Part shown: positions 52,777 to 62,000 of the stretch, one piece after another
Numbering within the stretch: the first letter of the stretch is position 1
How the letters are laid out: every line of letters begins with the position of its first letter
Source: an uncultured bacterium
GTDB taxonomy: Bacteria; Cyanobacteriota; Vampirovibrionia; Gastranaerophilales; Gastranaerophilaceae
Assembly: GCA_948964545.1 (NCBI GenBank)
Contig: CAREDV010000002.1
Span: forward strand, 1 to 64,000
DNA: 64,000 nt
Direction of reading: 5' to 3'
Notes under the pieces: model-generated
What the model saw: only the letters and a program-made list of their open reading frames with translations
The model's database searches: none
What the model was told of the DNA's origin: nothing
Made by a program: the position numbers and the translations under genes

Positions 52777-53871
52777 TTATGATTTATTTCCGCCAAACAA
52801 ACATCCGAGTAAAAGGCCTGCACCTGCAGCGATTGCTGCGAATTTTCCTGCTTTAGCCCATTTGAAGCTTTTAGATGCATTTTTTAAGGTATCAGGAGCA
52901 GATTCTCTGAAAGCTTTTGCCGTATCATCCCAGTGAGCTGCTACTTGACCGTTTAATGTTGTTCTTAAGTTTTTAACTGAATTTTCTGCATCTGTTACTA
53001 ACGGTGTTACTTCAGCTAATGCACCTGCTTTTGTGCCATATCTTTGTGCTATTGTTTTGGCTTCTGCTTGAATTTCAGCTTCAACTGTTTTTTCTATGCC
53101 GAATGCATTTGGGTTTTTAGTGATTAAGTCTTCTATCTGAGCAGGTGTTGCATCTTTTGCAAGTCCTTCTACAAGAGATTTTCTTTTAACGAGGTTTGCA
53201 AGTTCTTCTTGCTGACAAGCTAAGTTGCCTGCTTGAGCGTCTTTAAGTGCTTGTTTTACAATACCATCCGCATCTATTCCTTCAATTGATAAAGCTGTTC
53301 TACCGAGGCGAGTTTTTAAAACATTTGTGTCAGGATTACGTTTTACTGCATTAGGAACTAAATCTGTTACTTCTTTGGGTAAAGCTGCTCTGTCAGCGGC
53401 AGGAGTTTGGACGTATTTTTTTACCGCTTCATATTCTTTTGCGTTTGCAAAGCCTTCAGCTTGAGCTAGAGCTTCTTTTTTTGTTGCATATTTAGCTTTG
53501 CTGTCTGCTAGAGCCAGTTCATTAGGATCTGTTTGATAAGCTTTCAAGATATCGTCAGTGAAAGTTTTACCGTCTTTTGTGAATGCAGTGCCTAATTTAT
53601 CACCGAAGAAATAAGCTCCTGCGCCTGCGCCGATACCGCCTACTGCTGCAAGTTTAAGACCTGAGTTTAATCCTGAACCGCCTTCTGATTTTTGGAATGT
53701 ATCTGTAGTTGGTTGTTGAAGTGCTAATTGCTGCATTAAAGCTTGCTGTTGAGCTAATTGTGCATATTGGTTATTAAAACCTGTAGCGTTAGCCATAAAA
53801 TCATCATTCAATCCTGTGCTTTGTCCCATCATATACGGATTAAAACCATACATAGAAGTGCCCATTGTCAT
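52777..53871 (-). CDS. Hypothetical protein with Met/Gln-rich N-terminus and two hydrophobic segments
   Basis: 364 aa, not recognised. Residues 1-60 are Met/Tyr/Asn/Gln-rich and lack a Sec signal. A Gly/Ala hydrophobic stretch is at about 72-92 (LAAVGGIGAGAGAYFFGDKL) and another at the C-terminus (AAIAAGAGLLLGCLFGG). Between them is a long charged helical region rich in Ala, Lys and Glu. AGGTAGG precedes the ATG. Its composition is like the proteins at 596-2335 and 21400-22218. Confidence 0.65.
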   Translation of the reverse strand: MTMGTSMYGFNPYMMGQSTGLNDDFMANATGFNNQYAQLAQQQALMQQLALQQPTTDTFQKSEGGSGLNSGLKLAAVGGIGAGAGAYFFGDKLGTAFTKDGKTFTDDILKAYQTDPNELALADSKAKYATKKEALAQAEGFANAKEYEAVKKYVQTPAADRAALPKEVTDLVPNAVKRNPDTNVLKTRLGRTALSIEGIDADGIVKQALKDAQAGNLACQQEELANLVKRKSLVEGLAKDATPAQIEDLITKNPNAFGIEKTVEAEIQAEAKTIAQRYGTKAGALAEVTPLVTDAENSVKNLRTTLNGQVAAHWDDTAKAFRESAPDTLKNASKSFKWAKAGKFAAIAAGAGLLLGCLFGGNKS

Positions 53872-53958
53872 AATAACCTACCTTTTCCAAATTTAATTTA
53901 ACCTAACCTTGTATATATAAAAAATTTCTGGAAAGGAAAATTGCTTATTATGTATAAT

Positions 53959-55230
53959 TTAGCTTAATAATTTGTTACAAAGCTGTTCGAATTCAGGAAA
54001 TGAGATGTTTACCCATTCAAACCCGTTAATACAAATCGGATTATTACACACTAATCCCGCAACATATAAACTCATTGCAAGCCTGTGGTCGTGGTAAGTT
54101 TCAACCTCACATCCGCCTTGTAATTCAGTTTTCCCGTTGATAATAAAACCGTCTTGAGTTTCTTCAATATCTGCTCCGATTTTTTTGAGTTCAGTTACAA
54201 TGGCTTTAATTCTGTCGCTTTCTTTATTGCGCAAATCCTGTGCATCTTTAATTATCGTAGTGCCGTCTGCTTGAGTCGCAAGAACAGCAATTACAGGGAG
54301 TTCATCAATAAGTTTCGGGATAATTTCACCTTTTATTGTGACAGCTTTAAGGCTTGAATATGTTATTTTTATATCTCCGACTTCTTCGCCTGACACGTTA
54401 CGTAAATCAAGGATTTCAATATTTCCGCCCATTTGTTTTACGATTTCAATAATTCCTGTACGCGTTGGGTTTAAACCGACATTTTTCAGGATTATTTCAG
54501 AATTTGGGACGATTAGTCCTGCAACAATAAAATATGCGGCTGATGAAATATCTCCGCAAACTTCAATTATTTGCGGTCGAAGTACTGATTTTTCTATTGT
54601 TGTTGTGTTCCTGCAAGTTGAAATATTTGCTCCCATAAATTTCAACATTCTTTCTGTGTGGTCGCGTGAAATATAAGGTTCTGTAAAAGTTGTTTTGCCC
54701 TCACAATTTAGCCCTGCAAGCAGAATACAAGATTTTACCTGTGCGGATGCAAGGTTTGAAACATAATCAATATTATGCAGATTTTTACCGTTTATTGATA
54801 ATGGTGCGTGGTTGTCCTTAGATAATATTTCAGCTCCCATAAGTGTTAATGGTTCTATAACACGTTTCATCGGACGTTTGGAAAGGCTTTTGTCGCCTGT
54901 TAAAATTGAATTAAAATTTTGTCCTGCAAGAACTCCTGCCATAAAACGCATCGTAGTACCTGAGTTGCCGCAATCGAGTTCTCCAGCAGGTGAACAGAGT
55001 TTGCCTGTAGAATTGATTATTAAATCATTTTTGAATTCTGCATCTACTCCTAAGTTTTTACAAATTTGTAAGGTTGATAGCGGGTCTTGACCTTTTGAGA
55101 AATTTTTAATAATTGATTTACCATTTGCAAGTGATGCTAGAATAACAGCTCTGTGCGAAATTGATTTGTCAGCTGGAATTGAAATTTCACCTTTGAGTCC
55201 TTTTGAGATTTTTTTAACGGATTTTTTCAT
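53959..55230 (-). CDS. aroA: 3-phosphoshikimate 1-carboxyvinyltransferase (EPSP synthase)
   Basis: Sixth step of the shikimate pathway, joining PEP to shikimate-3-phosphate. 423 aa. Signatures: IPADKSISHRAVILASLANG (Lys/Ser substrate site), DCGNSGTTMRFMAGVLAG, SKRPMKRVIEPL, and RNKESDRIKAIVTEL near the C-terminus. The GNSGT form is seen in class II-like enzymes. No Shine-Dalgarno; TGCTAAAAT ends 6 nt before the ATG. Confidence 0.95.
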   Translation of the reverse strand: MKKSVKKISKGLKGEISIPADKSISHRAVILASLANGKSIIKNFSKGQDPLSTLQICKNLGVDAEFKNDLIINSTGKLCSPAGELDCGNSGTTMRFMAGVLAGQNFNSILTGDKSLSKRPMKRVIEPLTLMGAEILSKDNHAPLSINGKNLHNIDYVSNLASAQVKSCILLAGLNCEGKTTFTEPYISRDHTERMLKFMGANISTCRNTTTIEKSVLRPQIIEVCGDISSAAYFIVAGLIVPNSEIILKNVGLNPTRTGIIEIVKQMGGNIEILDLRNVSGEEVGDIKITYSSLKAVTIKGEIIPKLIDELPVIAVLATQADGTTIIKDAQDLRNKESDRIKAIVTELKKIGADIEETQDGFIINGKTELQGGCEVETYHDHRLAMSLYVAGLVCNNPICINGFEWVNISFPEFEQLCNKLLS

Positions 55231-55236
55231 AAACAG

Positions 55237-55242
55237 ATTTTA
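55237..55242 (-). promoter_or_regulatory. aroA -10 box (leaderless)
   Basis: TAAAAT preceded by TGC and followed by CTGTTT and the ATG. Confidence 0.45.
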
Positions 55243-55263
55243 GCATAAAACGAATATTTGTGA

Positions 55264-55269
55264 TATAAT
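55264..55269 (+). promoter_or_regulatory. -10 box of tRNA-Ser
   Basis: TGATATAAT, 11 nt before the tRNA. Only a weak -35 (TTAGCA) is seen. Confidence 0.55.
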
Positions 55270-55280
55270 AATTTTTACCT

Positions 55281-55367
55281 AGAGGGGTGTCCGAGCGGTT
55301 TAAGGTGCAATCTTGGAAAGGTTGTGTGGGAGCAATTCCACCGTGGGTTCGAATCCCATCCCCTCTG
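55281..55367 (+). tRNA. tRNA-Ser (GGA)
   Basis: Acceptor AGAGGGG / CCCCTCT, anticodon loop TTGGAAA (anticodon GGA), long variable arm typical of Ser, T-loop TTCGAAT, no encoded CCA. Confidence 0.93.
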
Positions 55368-55441
55368 AATTATTCGAAAATTGAAAATATTAATTTTAGA
55401 GGTTGTTCTATTTGTATTTATAATTAATAAGGAATTTTAGA

Positions 55442-56221
55442 TATGAATAAAAATACATTATTTCTTAAAAATATTGCAAAATACTTGTATTCAGGTTTTA
55501 CATTAGCAGAAGTCCTTGTTGTTATAGGTGTTGTGGCAGCCTTGACTATGCCAACAATTATTCAAAATCAACAGAAAAAACTATAGCTGCGCAGCTAAAG
55601 CATAGTTATGCAATAATGAGTAATGTTTTTTCGTTGGCAGAAGTTGATTATGGCGAGATGAGTTTGTAGGGGCTTAATCACTCTTTTGGCAAAGTTTATA
55701 ATTCTAAAGAAGTAACAAAAAATTTCTCTGAACGTTATATTTATCCTTATTTGGAAAGTATAAATGTTAATAAAAGTACATCATTGTCTAAACTTGGATA
55801 TAAAATATCAATTAATAAACCTGACGGTTCTGTTTATATTCCATTAAATTCAGAATTACATTCAGTTCTTGCACCAAAAGACGGTTCACTTATTTTATTT
55901 TCGACACATAGACTTACGAACTAACAAACTTTATCAGGTATTAATATAGTTATAGATGTAAATGGACCTAAAGGCCCTAATAAATTAGGGAAAGATGTGT
56001 TTAATGCTAGAGTATCGTTTTATGATGGTGTTTTTAGCATGGATAGACCTATATCTACTCGTATAAAACCGCTTCCAGATGGTACAGTTAGAGTTGAAAA
56101 GTTTGAATACCCTAATATGACTCGTAAGGAGCACATAAACTTCTGTAAAACAGAAGGTAAGTATTGTGGTTTGTTGATTCAGCTGGATGGCTGGAAAATT
56201 AAAGATGATTATCCTTGGTAA
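55442..56221 (+). pseudogene. Decayed prepilin-like gene
   Basis: Begins MNKNTLFLKNIAKYLYSG|FTLAEVLVVIGVVAAL, then hits a stop at 55584 caused by a one-base loss in an A-run (six A where seven would keep the frame). In the shifted frame the homologous protein continues through two more in-frame stops (TAG at 55667, TAA at 55922) to 56221, and includes DVNGPKGPNKLGKDVF. One frameshift and two nonsense codons make recent decay more likely than sequencing error. Confidence 0.85.
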
Positions 56222-56261
56222 TTTGGGCAATTAAAAAATTCTTTAAGTATAAATAATAATT

Positions 56262-56714
56262 TTATGCTTTATGTTTTGATATGTAATCACTTAATATTTC
56301 AGCTGCTGATGCCGCAAATTCTTCACATGGGCGGTTTGTGTAGTATTGTTCAGTCCTTTTTTCAGGTTTAGGATTATCATGTTTGACCTCAAGCTCGAGA
56401 AGTTCACGACAGATTAAAGACCCGTGTTTTTCTTCAAATTTTTTGGCAAGTTCCTGCACCAGTGCGTAGTGGTTTCCTTTGGCTTCATCATCATTGTTTG
56501 AAGTATAACCGTATTTTAACCCTGCAATCATAAGTATCGCAGATACCGTTCCGCACACTTCGCGCAGACGTCCCATTCCGCCGCCGAATGAGGAGGATAA
56601 TTTTAATGCTGTTTCAAAATCTATATCAACATCATCTGCGAATGCACAGAATACAGATTGAGCGCAGTTGTATCCGTTTCTGAATAATTCTCTTGCCTTG
56701 TCCGATTTTTTCAT
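56262..56714 (-). CDS. C_GCAxxG_C_C family redox-type protein
   Basis: 150-aa member of the family named for its Cys pattern. Visible are NGYNCAQSVFCAFADD, FGGGMGRLREVCGTVSA, GSLICRELL and NRPCEEFAA. The function is not established; a redox or metal role is assumed from the Cys. TATAGT lies 11 nt before the ATG. Divergent from the MCE gene. Confidence 0.9.
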   Translation of the reverse strand: MKKSDKARELFRNGYNCAQSVFCAFADDVDIDFETALKLSSSFGGGMGRLREVCGTVSAILMIAGLKYGYTSNNDDEAKGNHYALVQELAKKFEEKHGSLICRELLELEVKHDNPKPEKRTEQYYTNRPCEEFAASAAEILSDYISKHKA

Positions 56715-56785
56715 AACTCAATTGTACTATAAAATTATCCTGTTTGGGAATGTGTTTTAATTATAAGCTAAATAGAATTTATAAT

Positions 56786-57664
56786 ATGAACAATTTGTAT
56801 AAATCTTTGGTATTAATCGCGCTTTTGATGTGCTTGGGCGCTTCATATTATATTTATAAAACAAGCACTTTTGTAACCGCTGAATTTCATAATTTAAGGC
56901 CGTTCCATGATAGAGCGCCGATATATTATAACGGATTTAAAATCGGAAAAGTTGTAAGGGTTCGTCCAAATGAGGATTATACTGCAACTATTGTAACTCT
57001 ATGGCTTCATCCGCATGATTTAAGACTGCCGACTAATGTCGGGGTTATTTTGAAAAAAGAAAAAGACAGACGGGATAATAAGTTCGATTATATAGATATT
57101 ATTTATCCTGAAGAACCATCAGGATTTTTTCTCAAAGACGGCGATAGAGTTGCGGGCAAAACAACAGTTGAGCTTGAATCTTATCTGGCAAACCAAGATC
57201 CTGAATCTTTAGAGGCAATCAAGGGCGATTTTGCAGAAACTGTGAAAAATCTTAATGTGACAGTGCAGACTCTAGGTGATTTATTCGGCACACTTAATTC
57301 TATGGCAGAAGAAGTTAAGCCTAATGTTGTAAAGGCATCTTCGAATTTGAGTGCAACTACTGATAATTTTGTTGTAGTTTCTAAAAATGCAGGTACATTA
57401 AGCGGTAATATAAATTCTGCACTGAATGAGGAAAGAATGAATGCGACAGCCAAAAATGTGCAGATAATGAGTAAGAATATGAAAGTTATGACTCATGAAT
57501 TAAATAAGACTATGCCTCAGGTTCAATGTGCAATACAGGGTGTTAATAAGGTTTTGTGTAATGTTGAGGAAATGACATCAGGGCTTAATTGTACAATGAA
57601 AAAGCCTTTTGGGGGATTTCGTTTGTTTTTTGGAAGTCCTATTTGCAAAAAAAGATGTAAATAG
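56786..57664 (+). CDS. MCE-domain protein (MlaD-like)
   Basis: The start at 56786 is preferred because the signal-anchor helix (SLVLIALLMCLGASYYIY) then begins near residue 6; TAGAAT is 7 nt upstream. 292 aa: the anchor, the MCE/MlaD domain (about 25-125, with APIYYNGFKIGKVVRV), then a long helix. Periplasmic part of a lipid-transport system between the membranes. The MlaE/MlaF partners are not in the window. Complements the AsmA-like protein in role. Confidence 0.85.
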   Translation: MNNLYKSLVLIALLMCLGASYYIYKTSTFVTAEFHNLRPFHDRAPIYYNGFKIGKVVRVRPNEDYTATIVTLWLHPHDLRLPTNVGVILKKEKDRRDNKFDYIDIIYPEEPSGFFLKDGDRVAGKTTVELESYLANQDPESLEAIKGDFAETVKNLNVTVQTLGDLFGTLNSMAEEVKPNVVKASSNLSATTDNFVVVSKNAGTLSGNINSALNEERMNATAKNVQIMSKNMKVMTHELNKTMPQVQCAIQGVNKVLCNVEEMTSGLNCTMKKPFGGFRLFFGSPICKKRCK

Positions 57665-57705
57665 GACATGTGGGGAATGTTTTTTCCCAATACTTAATTT
57701 AGTAT

Positions 57706-58431
57706 GTGAATGAAAGAAAGATGGTAGTTATGGAAACGATAGCAAAAAGACAGAGGGATACGTATATTTCAACTTTAAATCACGATTTAAAGATTCCGAC
57801 AATAGCTCAGATAAGAGCTTTAGAACTTTTACTGGATGAGAGTATGGGCAGTATTAATTCTGCTCAAAAAGAGATTATAAATTCAACATTAGACTCTTGT
57901 CGATATATGTATGAGATGCTTTCTACAATTACTAATACGTATAAATATGAAAACAAAGATTTTATTTTAGACTGTGAGAAAATTGAAGTTTTAAGGTTCG
58001 TAGACTCATGTTTTGAGAACTCTTTAAAAAAAATGCAAGATAAAAATATCAAAGTTCTGCTGCGCTCAAAAGATAGTTTTTTGAATATTTTTGCAGATAG
58101 GGTTCAGTTGCAAAAAGCTCTTCAAAATTTAATAGATTATTGTGTTACAAATGCTTATGAAAATACGAACATAATATGTGAACTTAAAAGAGCACGTGAT
58201 GAGGAAAATATATTTATCTCGCTAGTTTTCGAGAGTCCTTATATTTCAGCAGAAAAACTTAAAAATATGTTTAATATGTACTCTACACCTTCCGAAAAAA
58301 TGGATAAAGTAGGTTCAGGTTTAAGTTTATATTTGGCAAAACAGATAATTGAAGCTCATAACGGTGAGATTATAGTTGAAAGCAATGAAAAGAATTTCAG
58401 CTCATATAATATTAAACTGCCTGCTTGTTAA
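57706..58431 (+). CDS. Histidine kinase-like protein with incomplete ATP site
   Basis: About 241 aa from a GTG; ATGs at 57721 and 57730 are also possible, since no ribosome site decides. The H-box LNHDLKIPT keeps the phospho-acceptor His26. The ATPase-like domain has a G2-like GSGLSLYLAKQI, but the G1 DxGxG is replaced by FESPYISAEK, and the N-box lacks the usual second Asn. No membrane or sensor domain is present, so it needs a partner. It lies 41 nt after the MCE gene. Confidence 0.75.
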   Translation: MNERKMVVMETIAKRQRDTYISTLNHDLKIPTIAQIRALELLLDESMGSINSAQKEIINSTLDSCRYMYEMLSTITNTYKYENKDFILDCEKIEVLRFVDSCFENSLKKMQDKNIKVLLRSKDSFLNIFADRVQLQKALQNLIDYCVTNAYENTNIICELKRARDEENIFISLVFESPYISAEKLKNMFNMYSTPSEKMDKVGSGLSLYLAKQIIEAHNGEIIVESNEKNFSSYNIKLPAC

Positions 58432-58468
58432 TGAATGTAAATTTAATGCCAAACTATTTCGGGTAATG

Positions 58469-58474
58469 TATTAT
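58469..58474 (+). promoter_or_regulatory. -10 box of the exported 145-aa protein (leaderless)
   Basis: TATTAT, then TCTTAT and the ATG at 58481. Without a good -35 the call is weak. Confidence 0.35.
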
Positions 58475-58480
58475 TCTTAT

Positions 58481-58918
58481 ATGAAAAAAATATTATTGTT
58501 GTTAATCGTTATTATGATTAGTGTACAGGCTGCGCTTTGTGCTAATACGTCTGATGACAAAAAAAGTGCTTATAAACTGATGGTGCAGAGTCATAAGCTT
58601 CAGCATGATACAGCCTGGAGAATTATTGATAATTTCCGTTATGATCATCAGTTTACAAATTATATAAAGTTTAGATGCCAGTTGTTTGAATCTGACAGAC
58701 AAAGACTAATGAATACGATATTTACAGTTTCATCTGGCATGCATACAGATGATAAGGCTATTTCTGCATTTATGATTAAGTATAATAATAACGAGATTAA
58801 TTCTTACAAAACAATCGTCCAGGAATATTGCAAATATAACGCTTTTAAATTTGAAAAGCGCGACCCGCAAGCCTGCTCGGCAGAAAGAATTAATTTATTG
58901 TTTCAGACAATGCCCTGA
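58481..58918 (+). CDS. Exported hypothetical protein (145 aa)
   Basis: The start at 58481 gives a clean Sec signal peptide (MKKILLLLIVIMISVQAALC, cleavage near CA|NT), whereas the ATG at 58376 would overlap the kinase-like gene. The mature part is helical with three Cys and many charged residues. It is not recognised. Its 3' end overlaps the convergent gdhA by 16 nt. Confidence 0.65.
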   Translation: MKKILLLLIVIMISVQAALCANTSDDKKSAYKLMVQSHKLQHDTAWRIIDNFRYDHQFTNYIKFRCQLFESDRQRLMNTIFTVSSGMHTDDKAISAFMIKYNNNEINSYKTIVQEYCKYNAFKFEKRDPQACSAERINLLFQTMP

Positions 58919-60240
58919 GCTTTCATTGCTTTTGCAAGCTTTCTGAATGCCGCAATATTTGCGCCCGCAACATAGTTATTGCCGAGGTTGTATTCCTCTG
59001 CCGCTTTTTTGCAAGAATTGAAAATGTTAATCATAATATTTTCAAGCATTTTTTCAACTTCTTCAAAAGTCAAATAATATCTCATACTGTTTTGGCTCAT
59101 TTCTATTGCAGAAGTTGCAACACCGCCAGCATTTGAAGCTTTTGCAGGTGCAACAAGTATATTATTTGCAAGGAAATATTCTGTAGCTTCTTTTGTACAA
59201 GGCATATTTGCACCTTCGCCGATTGCTATAACGCCGTTTGCAATAAGTTTTTTGGCATCTTCAATAGTTATTTCATTTTGAGTCGCGCAAGGCAATGCAA
59301 TATCTGCTTTTATTCCCCAGATTGCCGAACTTTCCAGATATTGTGCGTGAGAGTGAATATTTTTGTATTCAGAAATTCTTCCTCGATTTACTTCTTTGAT
59401 TTGTTTGATTAATTCCAAATCAATTCCGTTTTCATCATAAATACATCCTTGTGAGTCACTCATTGCAACAACTTTTACACCCATTTCCTGAGCCTTTCTG
59501 CAAGCATAGATAGCAACATTGCCTGAACCTGAAATTACAGCAATTTTGCCTGCTAAAGATTGTTCGTTAGCGTTAAGCATTTCTCTCATAAAATACATAA
59601 GTCCGTAGCCTGTAGCCTCTTTTCTCGCTAAAGAACCGCCGTATGATAAGCCTTTCCCAGTTAATACACCGCCTTCGTATGCATCTTTAATTCTTTTATA
59701 TTGACCGAACAAATAGCCGATTTCTCTTTCACCAACTCCGATATCACCAGCAGGAACATCCACATCCTGCCCGATATGCCTTTGAAGTTCTGTCATAAAG
59801 CTCTGGCAAAATCTCATAATTTCATTATCGGATTTACCTTTAGGGTCGAAATCACTTCCACCTTTGCCGCCGCCAATCGGCAAACCTGTCAATGCATTTT
59901 TAAAGATTTGTTCAAACCCCAAAAATTTCATAATACTTTGATTTACGCTCGGGTGAAATCTTAAACCGCCTTTATATGGTCCGATAAGACTGCTGTATTG
60001 TACCCTGTAGCCTCTGTGGACAATTGTCTGCCCCGCATCGTTTACGTAAGGAACTCTGAATGTAATAAGTCTTTCGGGTTCTACCATTCTTTCTAAAAGT
60101 GCCATTTGTTCATATTCGTTATGTTTCTCCACTACAGGTTCAAGAGTGCTTAAAACCTCTTCTACTGCTTGAATAAATTCTTTTTCATGTTCATTTTTTG
60201 TTTTTACTTCGTTTAAAACTTTTTCTAAATATCTGTTCAT
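58903..60240 (-). CDS. gdhA: Glutamate dehydrogenase (NADP-type)
   Basis: 445-aa hexameric enzyme converting 2-oxoglutarate and ammonia to glutamate. Signatures: YKGGLRFHPSV, LPIGGGKGGSDFDPKGKSD with the catalytic Lys, DVPAGDIGVG with the catalytic Asp, and the dinucleotide loop SGSGNVA. GAGGATTATT precedes the ATG. Monocistronic. Links to the DAACS symporter through glutamate. Confidence 0.96.
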   Translation of the reverse strand: MNRYLEKVLNEVKTKNEHEKEFIQAVEEVLSTLEPVVEKHNEYEQMALLERMVEPERLITFRVPYVNDAGQTIVHRGYRVQYSSLIGPYKGGLRFHPSVNQSIMKFLGFEQIFKNALTGLPIGGGKGGSDFDPKGKSDNEIMRFCQSFMTELQRHIGQDVDVPAGDIGVGEREIGYLFGQYKRIKDAYEGGVLTGKGLSYGGSLARKEATGYGLMYFMREMLNANEQSLAGKIAVISGSGNVAIYACRKAQEMGVKVVAMSDSQGCIYDENGIDLELIKQIKEVNRGRISEYKNIHSHAQYLESSAIWGIKADIALPCATQNEITIEDAKKLIANGVIAIGEGANMPCTKEATEYFLANNILVAPAKASNAGGVATSAIEMSQNSMRYYLTFEEVEKMLENIMINIFNSCKKAAEEYNLGNNYVAGANIAAFRKLAKAMKAQGIV

Positions 60241-60319
60241 AATAATCCTCTTTTTTCTTTATTATACACAATTGATTTTTTTTGTATATCGTTTATAATG
60301 TGGAAAAGGAGTGTAAATT

Positions 60320-61039
60320 ATGTTAGAAAAATTAGAAAAATTACAATTGGTATGGTTAGCGGTTATATTAGCATTAGGACTTGTTATTGCTGTTAAAGCC
60401 GGTACAAAATCAATGTCAAATGACAAAATTACTGTGACAGGCTCTGCCTACGAGATTGTAAAATCAGATTCTGCACGATTAGAGTTTGAATTGACAACCC
60501 GCACACCTGATAAACAAAGTGCTTATAATAAAGCAAAAACTCAACTGCCTGTTATTATGAAATATCTGGAAGAAAAAGGTATAACTGATGTCGAAGTCAG
60601 AGCCGCAAGCGGTTATAATACTTACAGATATAATGCAAACGGAAATTCAACAGGAGAAGTTTTATACTACAATTTCTCCCAGCCGATTATCATTAAATCC
60701 AATGATGTTCAAAAAATAAAAGACATATCAGTTGATATTCAAAGTCTTTTGGATAAAGGAATTGATATCCAAGTAATGCAGCCTGAGTTTTTCTATTCAC
60801 AGCTTGCAGATTTAAAAGTTAAATTGCTTCAAGAAGCAACTACAGATGCAAAGGATAGAGCAACGGCAATGCTTAAGGCTACTCATAACAGACCAGGTAA
60901 AATTCAATCTGTACAAATGGGAGTTTTCCAAATTACACCTGTGGACTCTACAAATGTTTCAGATATGGGTATAAATGATACAACTACAGTTGATAAAAAA
61001 GTTACTGCTGTTGCAAATGTTGTATTCCGAATTAAATAG
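60320..61039 (+). CDS. SIMPL domain (DUF541) exported protein
   Basis: 239 aa. An N-terminal signal anchor (LQLVWLAVILALGLVIAVKA) is followed by the SIMPL domain, with ITVTGSAYEIVKSDSARLEF, the KSNDVQKIKDIS block and a C-terminal strand NVVFRIK. Family members are periplasmic or outer-membrane proteins, some tied to oxidative stress; the function is not settled. AAAGGAG precedes the ATG. Followed 7 nt later by a small exported protein gene. Confidence 0.9.
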   Translation: MLEKLEKLQLVWLAVILALGLVIAVKAGTKSMSNDKITVTGSAYEIVKSDSARLEFELTTRTPDKQSAYNKAKTQLPVIMKYLEEKGITDVEVRAASGYNTYRYNANGNSTGEVLYYNFSQPIIIKSNDVQKIKDISVDIQSLLDKGIDIQVMQPEFFYSQLADLKVKLLQEATTDAKDRATAMLKATHNRPGKIQSVQMGVFQITPVDSTNVSDMGINDTTTVDKKVTAVANVVFRIK

Positions 61040-61046
61040 GAGAAAT

Positions 61047-61325
61047 ATGAAAAAGATTTTAATTTGTATAGTTTTGTGTGCGGTTACATTACCAACACTT
61101 GCTTATGCACCGCCTATTGCACCAGTTATTAATGTTCATGATACTCAGATGATTAGAGAGCAAAAGTTCAGGCGTGAAGAAATTAATGATTATAAAGAGG
61201 TTCAGGAAGAAAAAGAACGTTTTGAAAAACGTAATAGAGTCGAAACTCCTGTTGTTGAAAAACGTATAATCAATAAAGAGCCTGAATTGATTGATGAAAA
61301 TGGACAAATAAGAATTAAATATTAA
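61047..61325 (+). CDS. Small exported hypothetical protein (92 aa)
   Basis: The start at 61047 is set by AGGAGAAAT and gives a Sec signal peptide (MKKILICIVLCAVTLPTLAYA). The mature 70 residues are highly charged with a helical Glu/Arg region (FRREEINDYKEVQEEKERFE). It is cotranscribed with the SIMPL gene. Its stop overlaps that of the next, convergent gene by 4 nt. Not recognised. Confidence 0.7.
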   Translation: MKKILICIVLCAVTLPTLAYAPPIAPVINVHDTQMIREQKFRREEINDYKEVQEEKERFEKRNRVETPVVEKRIINKEPELIDENGQIRIKY

Positions 61326-61963
61326 TTGCTCATCCCTGCTCTGTAACCGCACAAGCTATATACAGCAGGCAGTGCTTTATCTACTTGTAGTTTGTCTGCA
61401 ATTGGTACTTTTGTTACAACTAAAATTCCAATTGCATCATCAATGTTTGCAATAGAATCTTTTAGGGTGAGTTTTCTATCGGGAATTTTATCATAAGGAT
61501 CATTTATAATATTTGCTAGTTTTGATGCCAAAAACATGCCGCCAATAAGACCTGTTATTGCGCTTAATGCTTTAAAAGGTGTATTGTTGAAATTTTTTGA
61601 TTTGGTAGTGAGAGAAAATAAACTAGCTGTTAATAATGTTGGTATAGTAGCGTTTAAGAATTGAAAAACTCCTTCATGCATTTTTTGTTTACGATGTTCT
61701 TTTTTACCTGTAATTATACCAGTGCAAAGGCCGCCAAGAATTGCTCCAGAACTTAACATTAACATTTCTTTGGTATTGTATTTGAGTTTAAAAATATTTG
61801 TTTTCTGCTTTTTTGCAATAAAAAGCATGGGCAGTATAGTTCCCGCAATTGCACCTGCTGCAACTTTATATTTTGCAGAAGAAGAATCAACAGGTTCTTT
61901 CCTGTGGTTTCTGTAAGTCCTTATATCGTATTCAATTCTTGAACTTTTTATTGGTGAAATCAT
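61322..61963 (-). CDS. Hypothetical membrane protein (213 aa)
   Basis: Four or five hydrophobic segments (about 32-48, 68-86, 105-120, 132-150), the second and fourth Gly-rich, and a polar N-terminus (SRIEYDIRTYRNHRKE). No signal peptide. TATAAT is 8 nt before the ATG and no Shine-Dalgarno is seen. Family not recognised. Confidence 0.65.
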   Translation of the reverse strand: MISPIKSSRIEYDIRTYRNHRKEPVDSSSAKYKVAAGAIAGTILPMLFIAKKQKTNIFKLKYNTKEMLMLSSGAILGGLCTGIITGKKEHRKQKMHEGVFQFLNATIPTLLTASLFSLTTKSKNFNNTPFKALSAITGLIGGMFLASKLANIINDPYDKIPDRKLTLKDSIANIDDAIGILVVTKVPIADKLQVDKALPAVYSLCGYRAGMSN

Positions 61964-62000
61964 GATATATAATTATAATGCACAAAAGTAAAAAAATTTG

